Below are positions 11,701-21,590 of a DNA stretch of 54,153 bases, in pieces. The DNA is from Scenedesmus sp. ARA3 (taxonomy: Eukaryota; Chlorophyta; Chlorophyceae; Sphaeropleales; Scenedesmaceae): contig RWJK01000199.1 in assembly GCA_004335835.1 (NCBI GenBank), positions 1 to 54,153 on the forward strand. Direction: 5' to 3'. Under the pieces are notes generated by a model. That model had not been told where the DNA came from. It saw nothing but the letters and a program-made list of their open reading frames with translations, and ran no database searches. The stretch's first letter is position 1; the number at the start of each line of letters is the position of its first letter. Position numbers and translations under genes: made by a program.

Positions 11701-14700
11701 AGCAGCCGCAGTGCGGTTGAGCCGTGCTCGGAGCACCTGCACATGCCGTGTTTCGAGACTGTGGACATTGCTGTTTTGCGGGAGTGCCTGCAGTGGGAGT
11801 TTTCTGAGCTAGTAGGGCCTCCTGGGCCCCCTGGCATGTATGGCAGCGATGAAGAGGATGAAGTTGATGATGATATCGAAGATTCAGAAGCAGATGCAGA
11901 GCCAGAGGTAGATACTGTTGGCGCGGAAGAGGGATCGGAGGGTCGGGATGGTTTAGTGAAGGCAACAGCTGAGGCAGGTGCAGCAGCAGCAGCTGTAGCA
12001 GCAGCTTCACAGGCAGCTGCACAGGAGTCCAATGTAGCAGCAGGCGTAGATACAGCAGCAGGGGCAGATGCAGCAGCAGCCATTCACGCAGGAGCAGCTG
12101 AGGTACAACAAAGCATCCACCATGCAGCAGCTGACGCAGCTCAGGCAGATGGTGTTAAGGCAAACAGCAGGCAGCCGACACCTCTGCATCTGCAAATAGG
12201 TGCTGCTGCTGCAGCAGCAGCAGCCACCAGCAGATTGAGCCCAACTGAGTTAGATGACTTGCCAGAACCAGTTGGTGACGAGGATGCGGGTGATGATGAG
12301 TCATCGGACGAGCTAGGAGACCTGCTGGGGCTGGCCCTGCACACCAATAGCAGCAGCAGATGCAGAAGCAGGGATGGGCACACAGCAAGCCCAGCAGCAG
12401 AAGTAGCACCAGGGGTGGCGTTGGTTTCAGCAGCAGCGCTTGCAGCAGCAGCAGGAAAAGCAGAAGAACAGCAGGCAGTGACAGCTGCAGCAGCGCCTAC
12501 CACACAGCCTGCTGCTGCTGCTGCCGCCACTAGTGCAGCTGGTTTGCGGCTGCCTCCACTCCTGGGCCTGCCACCTCACCTGGCAAAGCGTATAGTGGCA
12601 GAAGCTGGCTTTGAAGCATCTGCGCCGGCAGCTGCAGATGTACAAGCAGCAGCAGCAGCAGCAGCAGCAACTGCACAGCCTGCAAAAGCACGGCAGTGCA
12701 GCACAGCAGCAGATGTAGGCACGAGTATTCATACTGGTGCTGAACCTATAGCAGACAGCACTACTGTCAACGCTGCTGAAGCAGCTGTGCTGACAGCTGC
12801 TGGTGGGACAGCAGGCACGGCTGCAGCTGCAGCTGCTGACAAGCTACCCTCTGTGGCAGGAAGCAGCTGCAGCAGCAGCAGCAGCAGCAGGGAGGGACCT
12901 TCAGAGGCTGTCCAAGATGCAGCAACTGCAAACACGGCTGCAGATGGTGACAAAGCAGCAGCCAGTCAGCAGTCAACTGACACCAGAGACACAACCAACA
13001 GCAGCAGCGGCAGCAGCAGCCGAGGCGGCGACAAACCAGCAGCTGCAGCGAAAGTCAAACAACGGTCAAATGACAGCATCACAGCAGGCAGCAGCACGCA
13101 GCGGCCACCAAAGCAGCGTGGCAAGGCAGGGCTGAGCTTTGAAAGGCTGCTGGATGACTTGGTGGTGCTCAGCTTCTTGGTGGGTGTGTCTGACCGGCGT
13201 CTGACCGGCGTTTGACCAATGTTTGACCATTGTTTGACCGGTGCTGGGAAAAGCAGCAGTGCTGATACCGCCAGTGTGTCTTCCAGCTGATATGAGACAC
13301 TGCGCTTCCACACTGTTTTGTTTGAACACCTGCTGCTGTGCTGTGGCTTTCTGGCTTTGATGCCTTCGCAGGCCGGCAACGACTTCCTGCCCAACACACC
13401 CTCTTTAGTCATCTTTGACAAGCCTTGCGGCCTGGACCTGCTGTTGTTTCGCCTATCGGAGCTCTACACTTGACTGAGGTTGACTGCTGGGCGTTGACCG
13501 TTGCTGTGCTGCCGCTGCTGCTTTGCCACTGTCTTATCCTGCAGGCCGGCAATGATTTCCTCCCAAATGTACCCTCCATAGACATCTACAGCAAGCCCTG
13601 CGGCCTTGACCTGCTGTTCACCGCCTACAAGGCGCTGCTGTTAGGCATGGGCGGGCACCTGACCAGCGGCGGAACCATCAACCGCAGCAGGCTGGTGCAG
13701 CTGCTGGTGTTCCTGGCAAGAGATGAGGAGGCAGCATACAAGCGGCGGGCGGTGAGACATTGAAGTGCTTTTAAGTGTGGTGGAGTGCAGTGGGTGTAAC
13801 TGAGATACAATGCGGTAGCAGTGCACTTGCCTGCGGGTGTAGTGCCCCGCAAGCACAGCAGCTTGTTCCCCAGCACATACCCCCATATTGCCCCTCATCA
13901 CGGCATTTACATGTTGTACACAGTGAGCGGGGCTTGTCATTGTGTATTTCATGTCATATCGTCATTCTAAACTGCTGTTCACACCAATTCTTCTTGCTTG
14001 CAGGACTACCGCCGCCGCCGCGCGCAGCAGCGGCACAACGAGCAGGCGGCAGCGCAGCAGCAGCTGTCATCCCTTCTGGATGGTGGCCTCAGCATGGGGG
14101 AGCTGCCCCCTGGCATTGACCTTGATGCTCTTCTGTCAGGGCTGGACCCTTCCGTGGCCGAAGCGCTAGGGCTTAGCGGGTGAGGCGGCTAGAGTTTTTG
14201 ATGTTTGATCATTTTGGATGGCGGCCTCAGCATGGGGGAGCTGCCGCCTGGTGTTGACCTGGACGCTCTTCTATCTGGGCTGGACCCTTCGGTGGCTGAG
14301 GCGCTAGGGCTTAGTGGGTGAGACGGCTAGGGTTTTAGGTGTTTAGCCTGAATTTGGGTGGCGGGCTCAGCATGGGAGTGCTGCCGCCTGGGGTGGATTT
14401 GGATGCGCTTCTATCTGGGCTGGACCCTTTCGTGGCTGAAGCGCTAGGGCTTACCGGGTGAGAATGGCAGAATGAATGGCCTGGTCACATATTTCAGCTG
14501 GCGCAGCCATCACTCTTCCGTAGCCATCCACATATGGCACAGACTGGTTCTGTGCGCATAGCGTAGCAGCTCAACTGCAGCTGTTTATTTGGTTTTGTTG
14601 CACCGCCACCTGCCCGCCTGCAGCATGTCTGACAAACCCCCTCCACCTGACCTCACCACTCTGTCGCCTGGTCAGCTCTGTGAGGAGCTCGCGGGGCGTT

Positions 14701-16903
14701 TGATCCTCCACAACTGCACAAAAGCAACCATCTTCGCTGCACAACATATGGCGCCCAGTGTTTTTTCCATTTGCGTAACAGCAACCGCAGCAGCCATTTT
14801 GTTCTGTTGCACTGCCGCCTGCAGCATGTCAGACAAACCCCCTCCACCTGACCTCACAACGCTATCGCCTGGTCAGTTGTGTGAGGAGCTGGCGGGGCGG
14901 GTTGCTGCACGCGTGAAGCAGCGGCTCATGGGGGGTGACCCCTGGGCACAGGACCCCATCTGCATGGACCTGCCAGGGTACAGGCAGCGCTACTACGAGG
15001 TAAGCAGCAGCTGCAACGAGCCTTTCTGCGTATCTTCAATCAGGGTCTTCTGTGCAACTCTGGTTTTGACTGTACATCTCACTGGCGTTGATGCACAATT
15101 GTTTGCGTGGTGCTGCCGTTTTTTTTAGCAAGACACGCTTGCGTATGCACTGCTTGTGTTTACCGGGTTCGATGAATTTGACCATTTGTTTGACCATGTT
15201 TGACCGCTTGTTTGACCAAATTTGACTGCTTTGACCATGCACTGCTGCTGCAGGCGCGTTTTCCTGAGCTGCTGGAGGAGTTTGAGGGTGACGTTGACCG
15301 CGTGGCAGCACGCGTGGCCTGGGACTACATGCAGGTGCGGTCAAACATGCAGTCATTGTTACTTGTTACAAACGGCATGTTATTTTCTGTTACAAACCCC
15401 ACGGGGGTGAGCTGTCTGAGGACGACTTACAGTGCCAGCTGTTACCCCCTGCTGTCTTCTGCCTGTGCCCTGGTCGTTGCCCACCTTGCGCTAGTGCACT
15501 GCGCGTGTGAACCGCACCTTTTTGTTGAGAAAATCCTGCAACCGCTTGGGCACAGCCGCGATATTCTCGTGGCTGGTTTACTCGCTGTGTTGATGCAATG
15601 TTGCCGCACTGCATGTCTTTCTTGAACACACGGGGGGTGGATTGCGCTGATTTTGACACAGCGCAGACACGCAGCACTGTTTGATCACTAGTGCCTTTGG
15701 CCATCATGCTGCAGTTGCGCTGCATCAGGTTGCTGCCTCACGCTGCTGTCGCATGCATCATGCTGCTGCAGGGCATCAGCTGGGTGCTGCGCTACTACAC
15801 GTGCGGCCCTGCAGCACTGCAGTGGCAGCAGCACGGCCAGCCGGCAGCAGCAGCAGCAGCAGCAGCAGCTGGGCAGCAGCAGCTGGTGACCTTGCGGGAA
15901 ACAACAGCAGAGGAAGAAGAAGAAGAGGAGGGACAAGAGGATGAAGCGGAGGGGGATGAAAGCAGTGAGGAGGGCTCAGCAGCAACAGAAGAAGAAGAAG
16001 AACACATGCAGGATGTGTTGAGCGGCAGCGTGCAGCAGGAGAGTGGCGGCTCATTGAAAGCAGCAGCAGCAGCTGAGGCTACGCCGGCTGCAGCAGAACT
16101 ACAAGCAGACGCTGTTGCAGGCAGTGCTGCTGTGACAGACACAGGTGCAGATGCAGGTGCAGCAGCTGCTGCTGCTGAGTCCATGGAGAGCAGCTCTGAC
16201 GGTGATGATGATCTGATGGCGCTGCTGCTGGGCAGCGAAGTTGCAACACAGCCAGAACAGCAACAGCAGCAGCAGCAGCAGCAGAATGGCGGCATCACCT
16301 CGCATGCTACAGCCAGCAACATCAGCGGCAGTGACATGATCAGCAACAGTGCCGTCAAAACAGAAGCCAGTGCTCGGCAGTGCAGCAGCAGCAGCAGCTT
16401 CCAAGACAAGCAGGTAGCTGCCAAGGATAGTAGCCCTGGAAAGGGCAAGGCTGCCAGCCCTTACTGCCAGAGCAATGCTGGAATGGCTAAAGTCAAGCGC
16501 GGCAGCAACAGCAGCAGCAGCAAGAAGAGCAAAAGTGCCAGCAGCAGCAGTAGCGAGGCAGCTGCAGGCATTGAAGGTGCCAGCTGGACGTGGTGCTACC
16601 CCCACCACTACGCACCACTGATGCAGGTGAGGCCTGCATGGCATTTAACGCCTTGTAACAGGTGAGGCCTGCATGGCATTTAACGCCTTGTAACAGGTGA
16701 GGCCTGCATGGCATTTAACGCCTTGTAACAGGTGCAGCAAGGGTGTGACTGAAACTGGTCTGAGCAAGCACACATGCGCATGCCAGCCACCTGCAAGTGG
16801 GTTGCGTATGTAGTGACCCAAACTCACATCATACCAACGTGTGTAGTGACCCAAACCCGCGTGGTAGCTACCTCTCCTCTTATGCTGCTGCCACCACTGC
16901 TGC

Positions 16904-16950
<47 letters not shown>

Positions 16951-18787
16951 CCTTGCAGGACCTAGCCAAGGCCAAGCTGTGGCAGAAGCAGCAGCGGGGC
17001 AGCAGGCAGCAGGACTTTTCTGTGCCACCTGTGCAGCTGTCCAGGTCACTCAGCAACCCACACAGCTGCACTTTGCAGCAGTGGGCACCGCCAGGCGGCC
17101 CAGTCCGACCGTTACTGCAGGTGTGTTGGTTGTTATGTAACATATACCAGTCACCTTATAAGGGATGGATGCCAAACTGCTTGCTGCAGCTGCATGTGTA
17201 TCACTTGCTGGCGACTTCTGGTGCTTGAAGCTGACACCAGCTGCTGCTGCTGCTGCCGCTGCTGATGTGCACTTCTGCTGCTGGCGCCTGCTGGTGCAGC
17301 TGATGTGTGTGCTGCCAGCCAAGTCGGCTGGTGACGCCCTGCCAGCTGTACTCGCTAACCTCATCGTGTTAGCAGAAAACATGGACGAGGATGACGGCAG
17401 CAGCAGCAGCAGCGCAAGCAAGGCACGCCAGCGGCAGCAGCAGCGGCTAGGGCAGGTGCAGGGCAGCAAAGCAGCACGCAAGGCAGCTCGCAGGCAGCGC
17501 CAGGCTGCCGCTGCTGCAAAGGTGCAGGGTCTATCTGGGCTGGATGTGCTTGCTGCTTTGGGGGAGGATGGGGAGGTGGCACTGCTGGGTTCAGGAGATG
17601 AGAAGGATGTAGCAACAGCAGCAGCAGCAGCAGATGAGGACGGAGTGGAAGACAAAGCAGCAGCTGCATGGGGTGAAGGTGATGGGGAGGCGACTGCAGG
17701 AGCAGCAGCAGGAGCAGCAGGACAATACGACACTTGGGGAGCAGCAGTCAGCAGCGCTGCTGCAGCCAACGGAGCAGCAGCAGCAGCAGCAGCAGAGTAC
17801 AGTGCACTGCTAGAGTTTGAGCTGAGTGGTGATGCTGATGTGGATGAGCTAAGGCTGGCTCAGCAGCTGGCTGCCACCTTCCCCAGCAACGTGGAGCCCC
17901 TGGTGGACCTCACAGGTATGGGCCGCTACAAGGTGTTGGGTGCTGTAGCTAGAGATGTGACAAGTCGACAACGTGTAGGGCAGTTGTCTTGCGGTGTCCG
18001 TCTTGTTTTGTGTGTGTGTTTGGCTTTTGGTTTTGTTCAGCGTGCAGGAAGTGCTGTTGGTTACAGTGCCCCCTTTCCCAGCAGTGTGGAGCCCCTGGTA
18101 GACCTCACAGGTAGGGGTCGATGCAGCCTTGGTTCCAGCGCACATGACATGTGCATTGTGAAGGTGCCAGCAGCACCTTCACAATGCACATGTCATGTGC
18201 GCTGGAACGTGTGCGTGGCCATGCGTCTCTGTCCGCATGTTGGCAGGCTTACTGGCAAAGCCAGTTTCCTTTCAACTCACTCAGCCACAGACTGCTTTGT
18301 GTCATGAGCGTACAAATTGTGGAGACACAGCAATTTCACCAGCGATGACCTGTCTGCTGCTTCACTCCGCCTGCCCTTCCCACTCATGCAGGCAAGCGCT
18401 GGCTGCACACTGGCGTGGTGCGGCTGCCCATGGCACAGCCGCAGCAAGTTTGACCATAAAATCTTTGACCGACGTGCTGTCTGCTGCAACCTGATCTGAC
18501 CTGCTCTTGCAGGAAAGCGCTGGCTGCACACTGGCGTGGTGCGGCTGCCCATGGCACAGCCGCAGCTGATTGCAGCGGTGCTGCAGGCTGCGCTGGCACT
18601 GCAGCAGAGCAGCAGAGGCCTCAGCAGTGCAAAGCTGCTGCGCAACTCCTTCAGGCCAGCAGCAGTTGTAGCAACAGCAGCAGCAGCCGCAGCAGCAGCT
18701 GCTGATGCTGGTGCATCGAGAGCCTCTTCAGCGGAGGCTGCAGCAAGCAATGATGGTGTCAGCTTGTCCCCAGCTGTTGATGCAGCC

Positions 18788-18819
<32 letters not shown>

Positions 18820-19943
18820 TGAGACAGAAGCTGCTAGCGGCTGTGGCAGCAGCAACAGTAGTGCGCCGCCACAGAACGTTTGGGCGCTGCTGCTGCGCAC
18901 GGCAGAGGAGCAGCCACAAGCTTCATCATCAGCATCAACTGCTGTTGCTGCTGCTTCTGCTGACCCTGGTGTAGCCAACTCAGCAGCAGCAGCAGCAGCA
19001 GCAGCAGCGGGGTTAGGAGCTCTGGGGCTGCTGCTGGGTCACAGGGGTGCCCTGAGCAGCATACCCAGCAGCACACTGCAGTGCCTGCCACAGCGGCAGC
19101 AGCAGCAGCAGCAGGGGCAGCCCGTGATTGATGCTGCACTGGATTTGGCTGGCTTACCTGTGCCTGAGCACAGCTGCTGCCTGCTGCCTGGTGAGTTGGG
19201 TGTGTGTTTTGCGGGTGGCGTGACTGTGGCATTGCAACTATGCTAGTGGTTGATTACAGCACTGCTCAACGCTCCACGCCCTTGGTTTTTGTCGGGCACA
19301 GCAGCTGCTGCATGATGCTGTTGTTGGCATGCTGGTGCTGTACTGTACAGCTACTGGCCCTTACTCAGACAACAGAGCCCGATGTTGCTGCTGCTGCTGC
19401 TGCTGCCGCCGCTGTTGCACAACAGGTGCCGAGCCGCCCCACCTGACAGTGACGCCGGCAGTGTGGCGGCACGTGGCAGCAGGCTTTGCCTCATCAATCA
19501 GCTATGCAGAGAAGGTGCTGGGCATACGCAGCAGCAGCAATAGTGAAGCAGCTGCTGAGGGTGGTGGCAGCAGGGGCGGGTTTAGCGGCCGGGGAGGTGG
19601 AGGAGGGTTTAGCGGCAGGGGTAGGTCAGGCAGGGCAGGAGGGGCAGGGGAGAGGGGCAGGGGAGGCAGAGATGTGCGGTATGGCGGCAGGCGCGGCAGC
19701 AGCAGCAGCAGCTACGGCGCAGGCGCTGGCAGCAGCAGAACAGGTGATGCTGGTGGTGCTGCTGGGTATGCTGCATATGGCGCGAGCCAGCAGCAGCAGC
19801 AACAGCAGCAGCCGTACTTGGATCCCGCTTGCTACTATGCAGATGACTCCCACTATGCTGCAGGGGGGTCGTCAAGTGGTGGGCGGGGCAGGGGCAGCAG
19901 GGGAGGCGGGTACGGCAGCAGGACAAGAGGCTCCAGGTACTAG
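8336..19943 (+). CDS. XRN-family 5'-3' exoribonuclease (XRN2/3/4-like), 17 exons
   Basis: Processive 5'-3' exoribonuclease degrading 5'-monophosphate RNA; nuclear members act in transcription termination and rRNA processing, cytosolic ones in mRNA decay. Exons: 8336-8340, 8564-8682, 9039-9171, 9697-9806, 10262-10353, 10651-10753, 10967-11154, 11533-13179, 13545-13751, 14004-14179, 14825-14999, 15254-15334, 15772-16626, 16959-17120, 17300-17915, 18513-19190, 19426-19943. All are GT-AG and in phase: 5865 nt, 1954 aa. Family hallmarks: MGVPGLFSFLRRRYPQI start, DGVAPRAKMNQQRTRRF, GEGEHKVMKF, YGQDADLLLL, AGNDFLP, TWCYPHHYAPLMQ, GKRWLHTGVVRLP, and an RG/RGG-rich C-terminus. It is about twice the usual length because low-complexity Ala/Gln/Ser/acidic inserts (for example about 430 aa in exon 8 and about 250 aa in exon 13) separate conserved blocks. 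The zinc knuckle often found after the GEGEHK region is absent in this model. Several introns hold decayed copies of adjacent exon ends. Nuclear versus cytosolic role is undecided. Confidence 0.93.
8688..8729 (+). repeat. (CAG)14 run directly after an XRN donor site
   Basis: Perfect CAG repeat starting five bases inside XRN intron 2, immediately after the gtgag donor. It offers many in-register AG dinucleotides and could influence splicing. Confidence 0.95.
8838..9070 (+). repeat. Tandem duplication spanning the XRN intron 2 / exon 3 acceptor
   Basis: About 100 bp at 8838-8935 resembles 8971-9070, including intron sequence, the acceptor (cgcag) and the first codons of exon 3. The upstream copy reads INHIIHSCTHP and then loses coding sense; the downstream copy continues into the conserved KDRPEG block. 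The downstream copy is therefore taken as the exon. Confidence 0.75.
9109..9495 (+). repeat. Three copies of the XRN exon 3 3' end
   Basis: The block MAAYLEALLDLLQPR followed by a gt donor (ending 9171) recurs at about 9289-9358 (MAAYLEALLELLQPR) and about 9445-9493 (MAAYLEGLLALLAPR), each with a gt dinucleotide after the final AG. The later copies lack an upstream coding continuation and are read as intronic relics or decoy donors. Confidence 0.8.
11246..11335 (+). repeat. Decayed copy of XRN exon 7 3' end
   Basis: Repeats 11088-11165 (LLLLALLCHEP... to EDMQGGE and its gtgcg donor). The copy contains an in-frame stop after the CHEP-like segment (ctgtgccttgagccctag) and so is non-coding. Confidence 0.75.
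11444..11488 (+). repeat. Dispersed repeat copy 2 (GAGAGGATAG... family), in an XRN intron
   Basis: Contains gagaggatagttgcatgtag followed by gtcctggcaccatcagatgg. It matches the core of the copies at 1-64, 27014-27076 and 33969-34010. It lies within XRN intron 7. Confidence 0.7.
13182..13245 (+). repeat. TTTGACC-type motif cluster in XRN intron 8
   Basis: Five closely spaced tgacc motifs, three of them full tttgacc, directly after the exon 8 donor. Related clusters occur in introns 5, 11 and 15 of the same gene. Confidence 0.7.
13371..13620 (+). repeat. Tandem copies of the XRN exon 9 5' end (GNDFLP exon)
   Basis: The acceptor plus AGNDFLPNTPS block at 13371-13442 is repeated at 13543-13617 as AGNDFLPNVPS. 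Only the second copy continues into FTAYKALLLGMGG, matching the family, so the second is the exon. The first retains an intact acceptor and the catalytic-motif coding sequence but loses the frame after GLDLL. Confidence 0.85.
14066..14461 (+). repeat. Three copies of the XRN exon 10 3' end
   Basis: The segment LDGGLSMGELPPG...VAEALGLSG plus donor (ending 14179) recurs at about 14213-14321 and about 14357-14461 with a period near 145 bp. Donor-like ggtgag follows each copy. There are many silent differences and few changes in the same frame, so the copies may have been coding when they arose. Confidence 0.85.
14623..14902 (+). repeat. Two copies of the XRN exon 11 5' end
   Basis: The acceptor plus MSDKPPPPDLTTLSPGQLCE block occurs at 14623-14699 and again at 14823-14902. 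The second continues into AARVKQRLMGGDPW and is the exon. The first runs out of similarity after the ELAGR codons. Confidence 0.85.
15176..15240 (+). repeat. TTTGACC-type motif cluster in XRN intron 11
   Basis: Five tttgacc motifs (four of them within about 45 bp) plus a tttgact variant, immediately upstream of the exon 12 acceptor. The copies are separated by short variable spacers, so this is not a simple tandem repeat. Confidence 0.75.
16627..16731 (+). repeat. 35-bp unit repeated three times at the XRN exon 13 donor
   Basis: Three perfect adjacent copies (16627-16661, 16662-16696, 16697-16731). Each starts gtgagg and ends aacag, so every unit has the terminal dinucleotides of an intron. 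The array begins exactly at the exon 13 / intron 13 boundary. Confidence 0.95.
16906..16947 (+). repeat. (CTG)14 run forming the XRN intron 13 3' tract
   Basis: Perfect CTG repeat placed where a polypyrimidine tract is expected, ending 11 nt before the exon 14 acceptor. It is half pyrimidine-rich and may serve that role. Confidence 0.9.
18070..18116 (+). repeat. Decayed copy of XRN exon 15 3' end
   Basis: Repeats 17877-17920 (TFPSNVEPLVDLTG plus donor) in the downstream intron, retaining the cacaggta donor context. Confidence 0.85.
18132..18208. repeat. Perfect inverted repeat, 36-bp arms and 5-nt loop, in XRN intron 15
   Basis: The arm 18132-18167 is the exact reverse complement of 18173-18208, separated by cagca. 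A transcript would form a 36-bp uninterrupted stem. It lies between the decayed copy of exon 15 and the decayed copy of exon 16, so it is intronic. No open frame, terminal-repeat structure or target-site duplication was recognised around it. Confidence 0.97.
18391..18568 (+). repeat. Two copies of the XRN exon 16 5' end
   Basis: The acceptor plus KRWLHTGVVRLPMAQPQ block occurs at 18391-18448 and again at 18511-18568. Only the second continues into the long exon (LIAAVLQAALALQQ). The first copy diverges into intron sequence with TTTGACC motifs. Confidence 0.9.
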
Positions 19944-20168
19944 CTGTCAACTGCTGCGCTGTCCACAGCGCACACAAGAGTCCGCAGCGTATGAGCACTG
20001 AGGCCTGTATCTGACTGGTAGCGGGGATACCGTGCAATGTGTGACACTACCTGCACTTTGTCAAACTTCGTGCACTGGTTCAGACCCCCACGAGAGTGAG
20101 TGAGTGAGTGACTACCCAGGCAGCTCTGCAGCTCCTGGGTAAGTTAAGGCTAAGAGGGTGTGTGTGGC

Positions 20169-20190
20169 NNNNNNNNNNNNNNNNNNNNNN
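20169..20190. other. Assembly gap (22 N) flanked by an inverted repeat
   Basis: Run of 22 N. The bases before it include agagggtgtg and the bases after it start cacaccctct, which are reverse complements, so the unresolved bases probably lie in or near a hairpin loop or a purine/pyrimidine-biased tract. Confidence 0.95.
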
Positions 20191-21506
20191 CACACCCTCT
20201 ACCCGTCCACTTGCGCCCTAGGGCACAAGCGGGGCGTATCGCTTGCGTGCGCTCATCGAAAGCGTGGCTTTTTGCGGTGGTCTGGTTCGCCGGTGCCGTG
20301 CTGTCGTTTTTTTGCAGGGTTGAGTTCGGCTGTGCTGGTCTTGTGCTAGACCCCCACGTATCATGCCTGCATACGATGTCATCATAATGATGATCAGCAC
20401 TGCTGTGCCTGCCGTGCTAGCGATACCTGCGTGGAAATCGGCACATCTGAATTCTGTTACAAAGGTACACGGCAGCCTGAATGGATTGTATGCGAAGTAA
20501 ACCCCGTGAGAGGCTCGGGTGACATTGGCTGTCAGTGTTGCAGAGCACCTGCCCGTGTACCGATGTGTCAAAGCCTTGATCATCGATCGTAATGATTACG
20601 GTCGTCCTGCCAATCACTGTTTTTGGCGCTCGCGCAGCTGCTGCAGCATTGCTCCCCCATCGAGCGGCAACGAGACTGGCTTCAGTCCATCCAGGACATA
20701 AATAGCTGGTTTTACTTGGTAAAAAGATAATACGTGCGCTGGCAAATCTCAGGTGTGTACCAAGGAACACCACTGCTGACGATGGCGATGAGCTGCGTAG
20801 GATGCACCGACAGTGCTGTGAGCTTGCAAAATATGTTTGAAGAGCAGTATGCTGGTGCTTGATGGCAGAGATGGCGCTCGTTGAGCGCATTGTGAGCAGC
20901 ACTGCTGTTGTGTACGACCACTGCTGTCCAAACATCATCCTCCGGGCATGGGGCTAAAAGAGCGCTGCTGAAGCGCCCAAAGCGCTTACTCTAGTGTGAA
21001 AGTGCAAAAATAAGCCGTCTCCCAAGCAGCTGTTAGCCCTGCATGCGCAAAAATCAGCAGCATTCAGCATTAAACTTCACAGTCACTGAGTGCTGTTGCT
21101 GCTGCTGCTCAAGCGCATGAAGCACTGCACGTTCAGGCTTCAAGTAGAGGCTCCTGGTAATACAGTGGTATATAAATGCTACACTGTGAAGCTGTTTTTG
21201 TTGTACATACAAGCAGAGAGACTGCGCTGCTTTGACTTGCGTGTGTGCAGACGACTCTGCAAGTGTGACGCGTTGCTAACTCATCCCAAAGACCTCCAAC
21301 CAGAGCAGCCGGCAGCATGGTGCTAAAGACTCCTTCAATGTCGACAGGACACACGGCTAGGCTGCTGGTGAGTGTGCATCTGTGATTCGCTGCAGCAGCC
21401 AGCAGGAGCGGCAGCAGTAGCAGCAGCAGTAGCAGCAGCAGCACAAGGAGGAGGAGTAACACAGCAGCAGCTTACAACTAGGCAACTGCAGCATTGGCAG
21501 GAGCAG

Positions 21507-21507
<1 letters not shown>

Positions 21508-21555
<48 letters not shown>
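21508..21555 (+). repeat. (AGC)16 microsatellite in the presumed 5' UTR
   Basis: Perfect AGC repeat ending about 35 nt before the start codon at 21591. Confidence 0.95.
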
Positions 21556-21559
<4 letters not shown>

Positions 21560-21590
21560 ACAACCACTCTAGTAGCACCAGCGGCACAGC

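Larger units (their letters stand above)
19944..21590. other. Intergenic region with an assembly gap, no recognised gene
   Basis: Between the XRN stop and the next ATG. The longest frames (for example 20417-20938 minus) show no family resemblance and no convincing splicing. The region should contain the XRN 3' UTR and the promoter of the next gene. No TGTAA was found close after the XRN stop. Confidence 0.5.

Noticed and set aside
13371..13450. First GNDFLP copy as a true XRN exon
   Set aside because: It loses similarity after GLDLL and has no donor consistent with the next exon, whereas the second copy continues through the family-conserved MGGHLT segment.
15176..15240. TTGAC clusters as plant W-box promoter elements
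   Set aside because: They lie inside introns far from the start codon, and WRKY-type regulation cannot be inferred from a five-base core.
15795..16448. Minus-strand open frame of 217 aa opposite XRN exon 13
   Set aside because: Shadow of the low-complexity insert. The plus frame is fixed by conserved XRN blocks on both sides.
20417..20938. Minus-strand open frame of 173 aa near the gap
   Set aside because: No recognisable domain, no supporting splice sites, and composition is like non-coding DNA.
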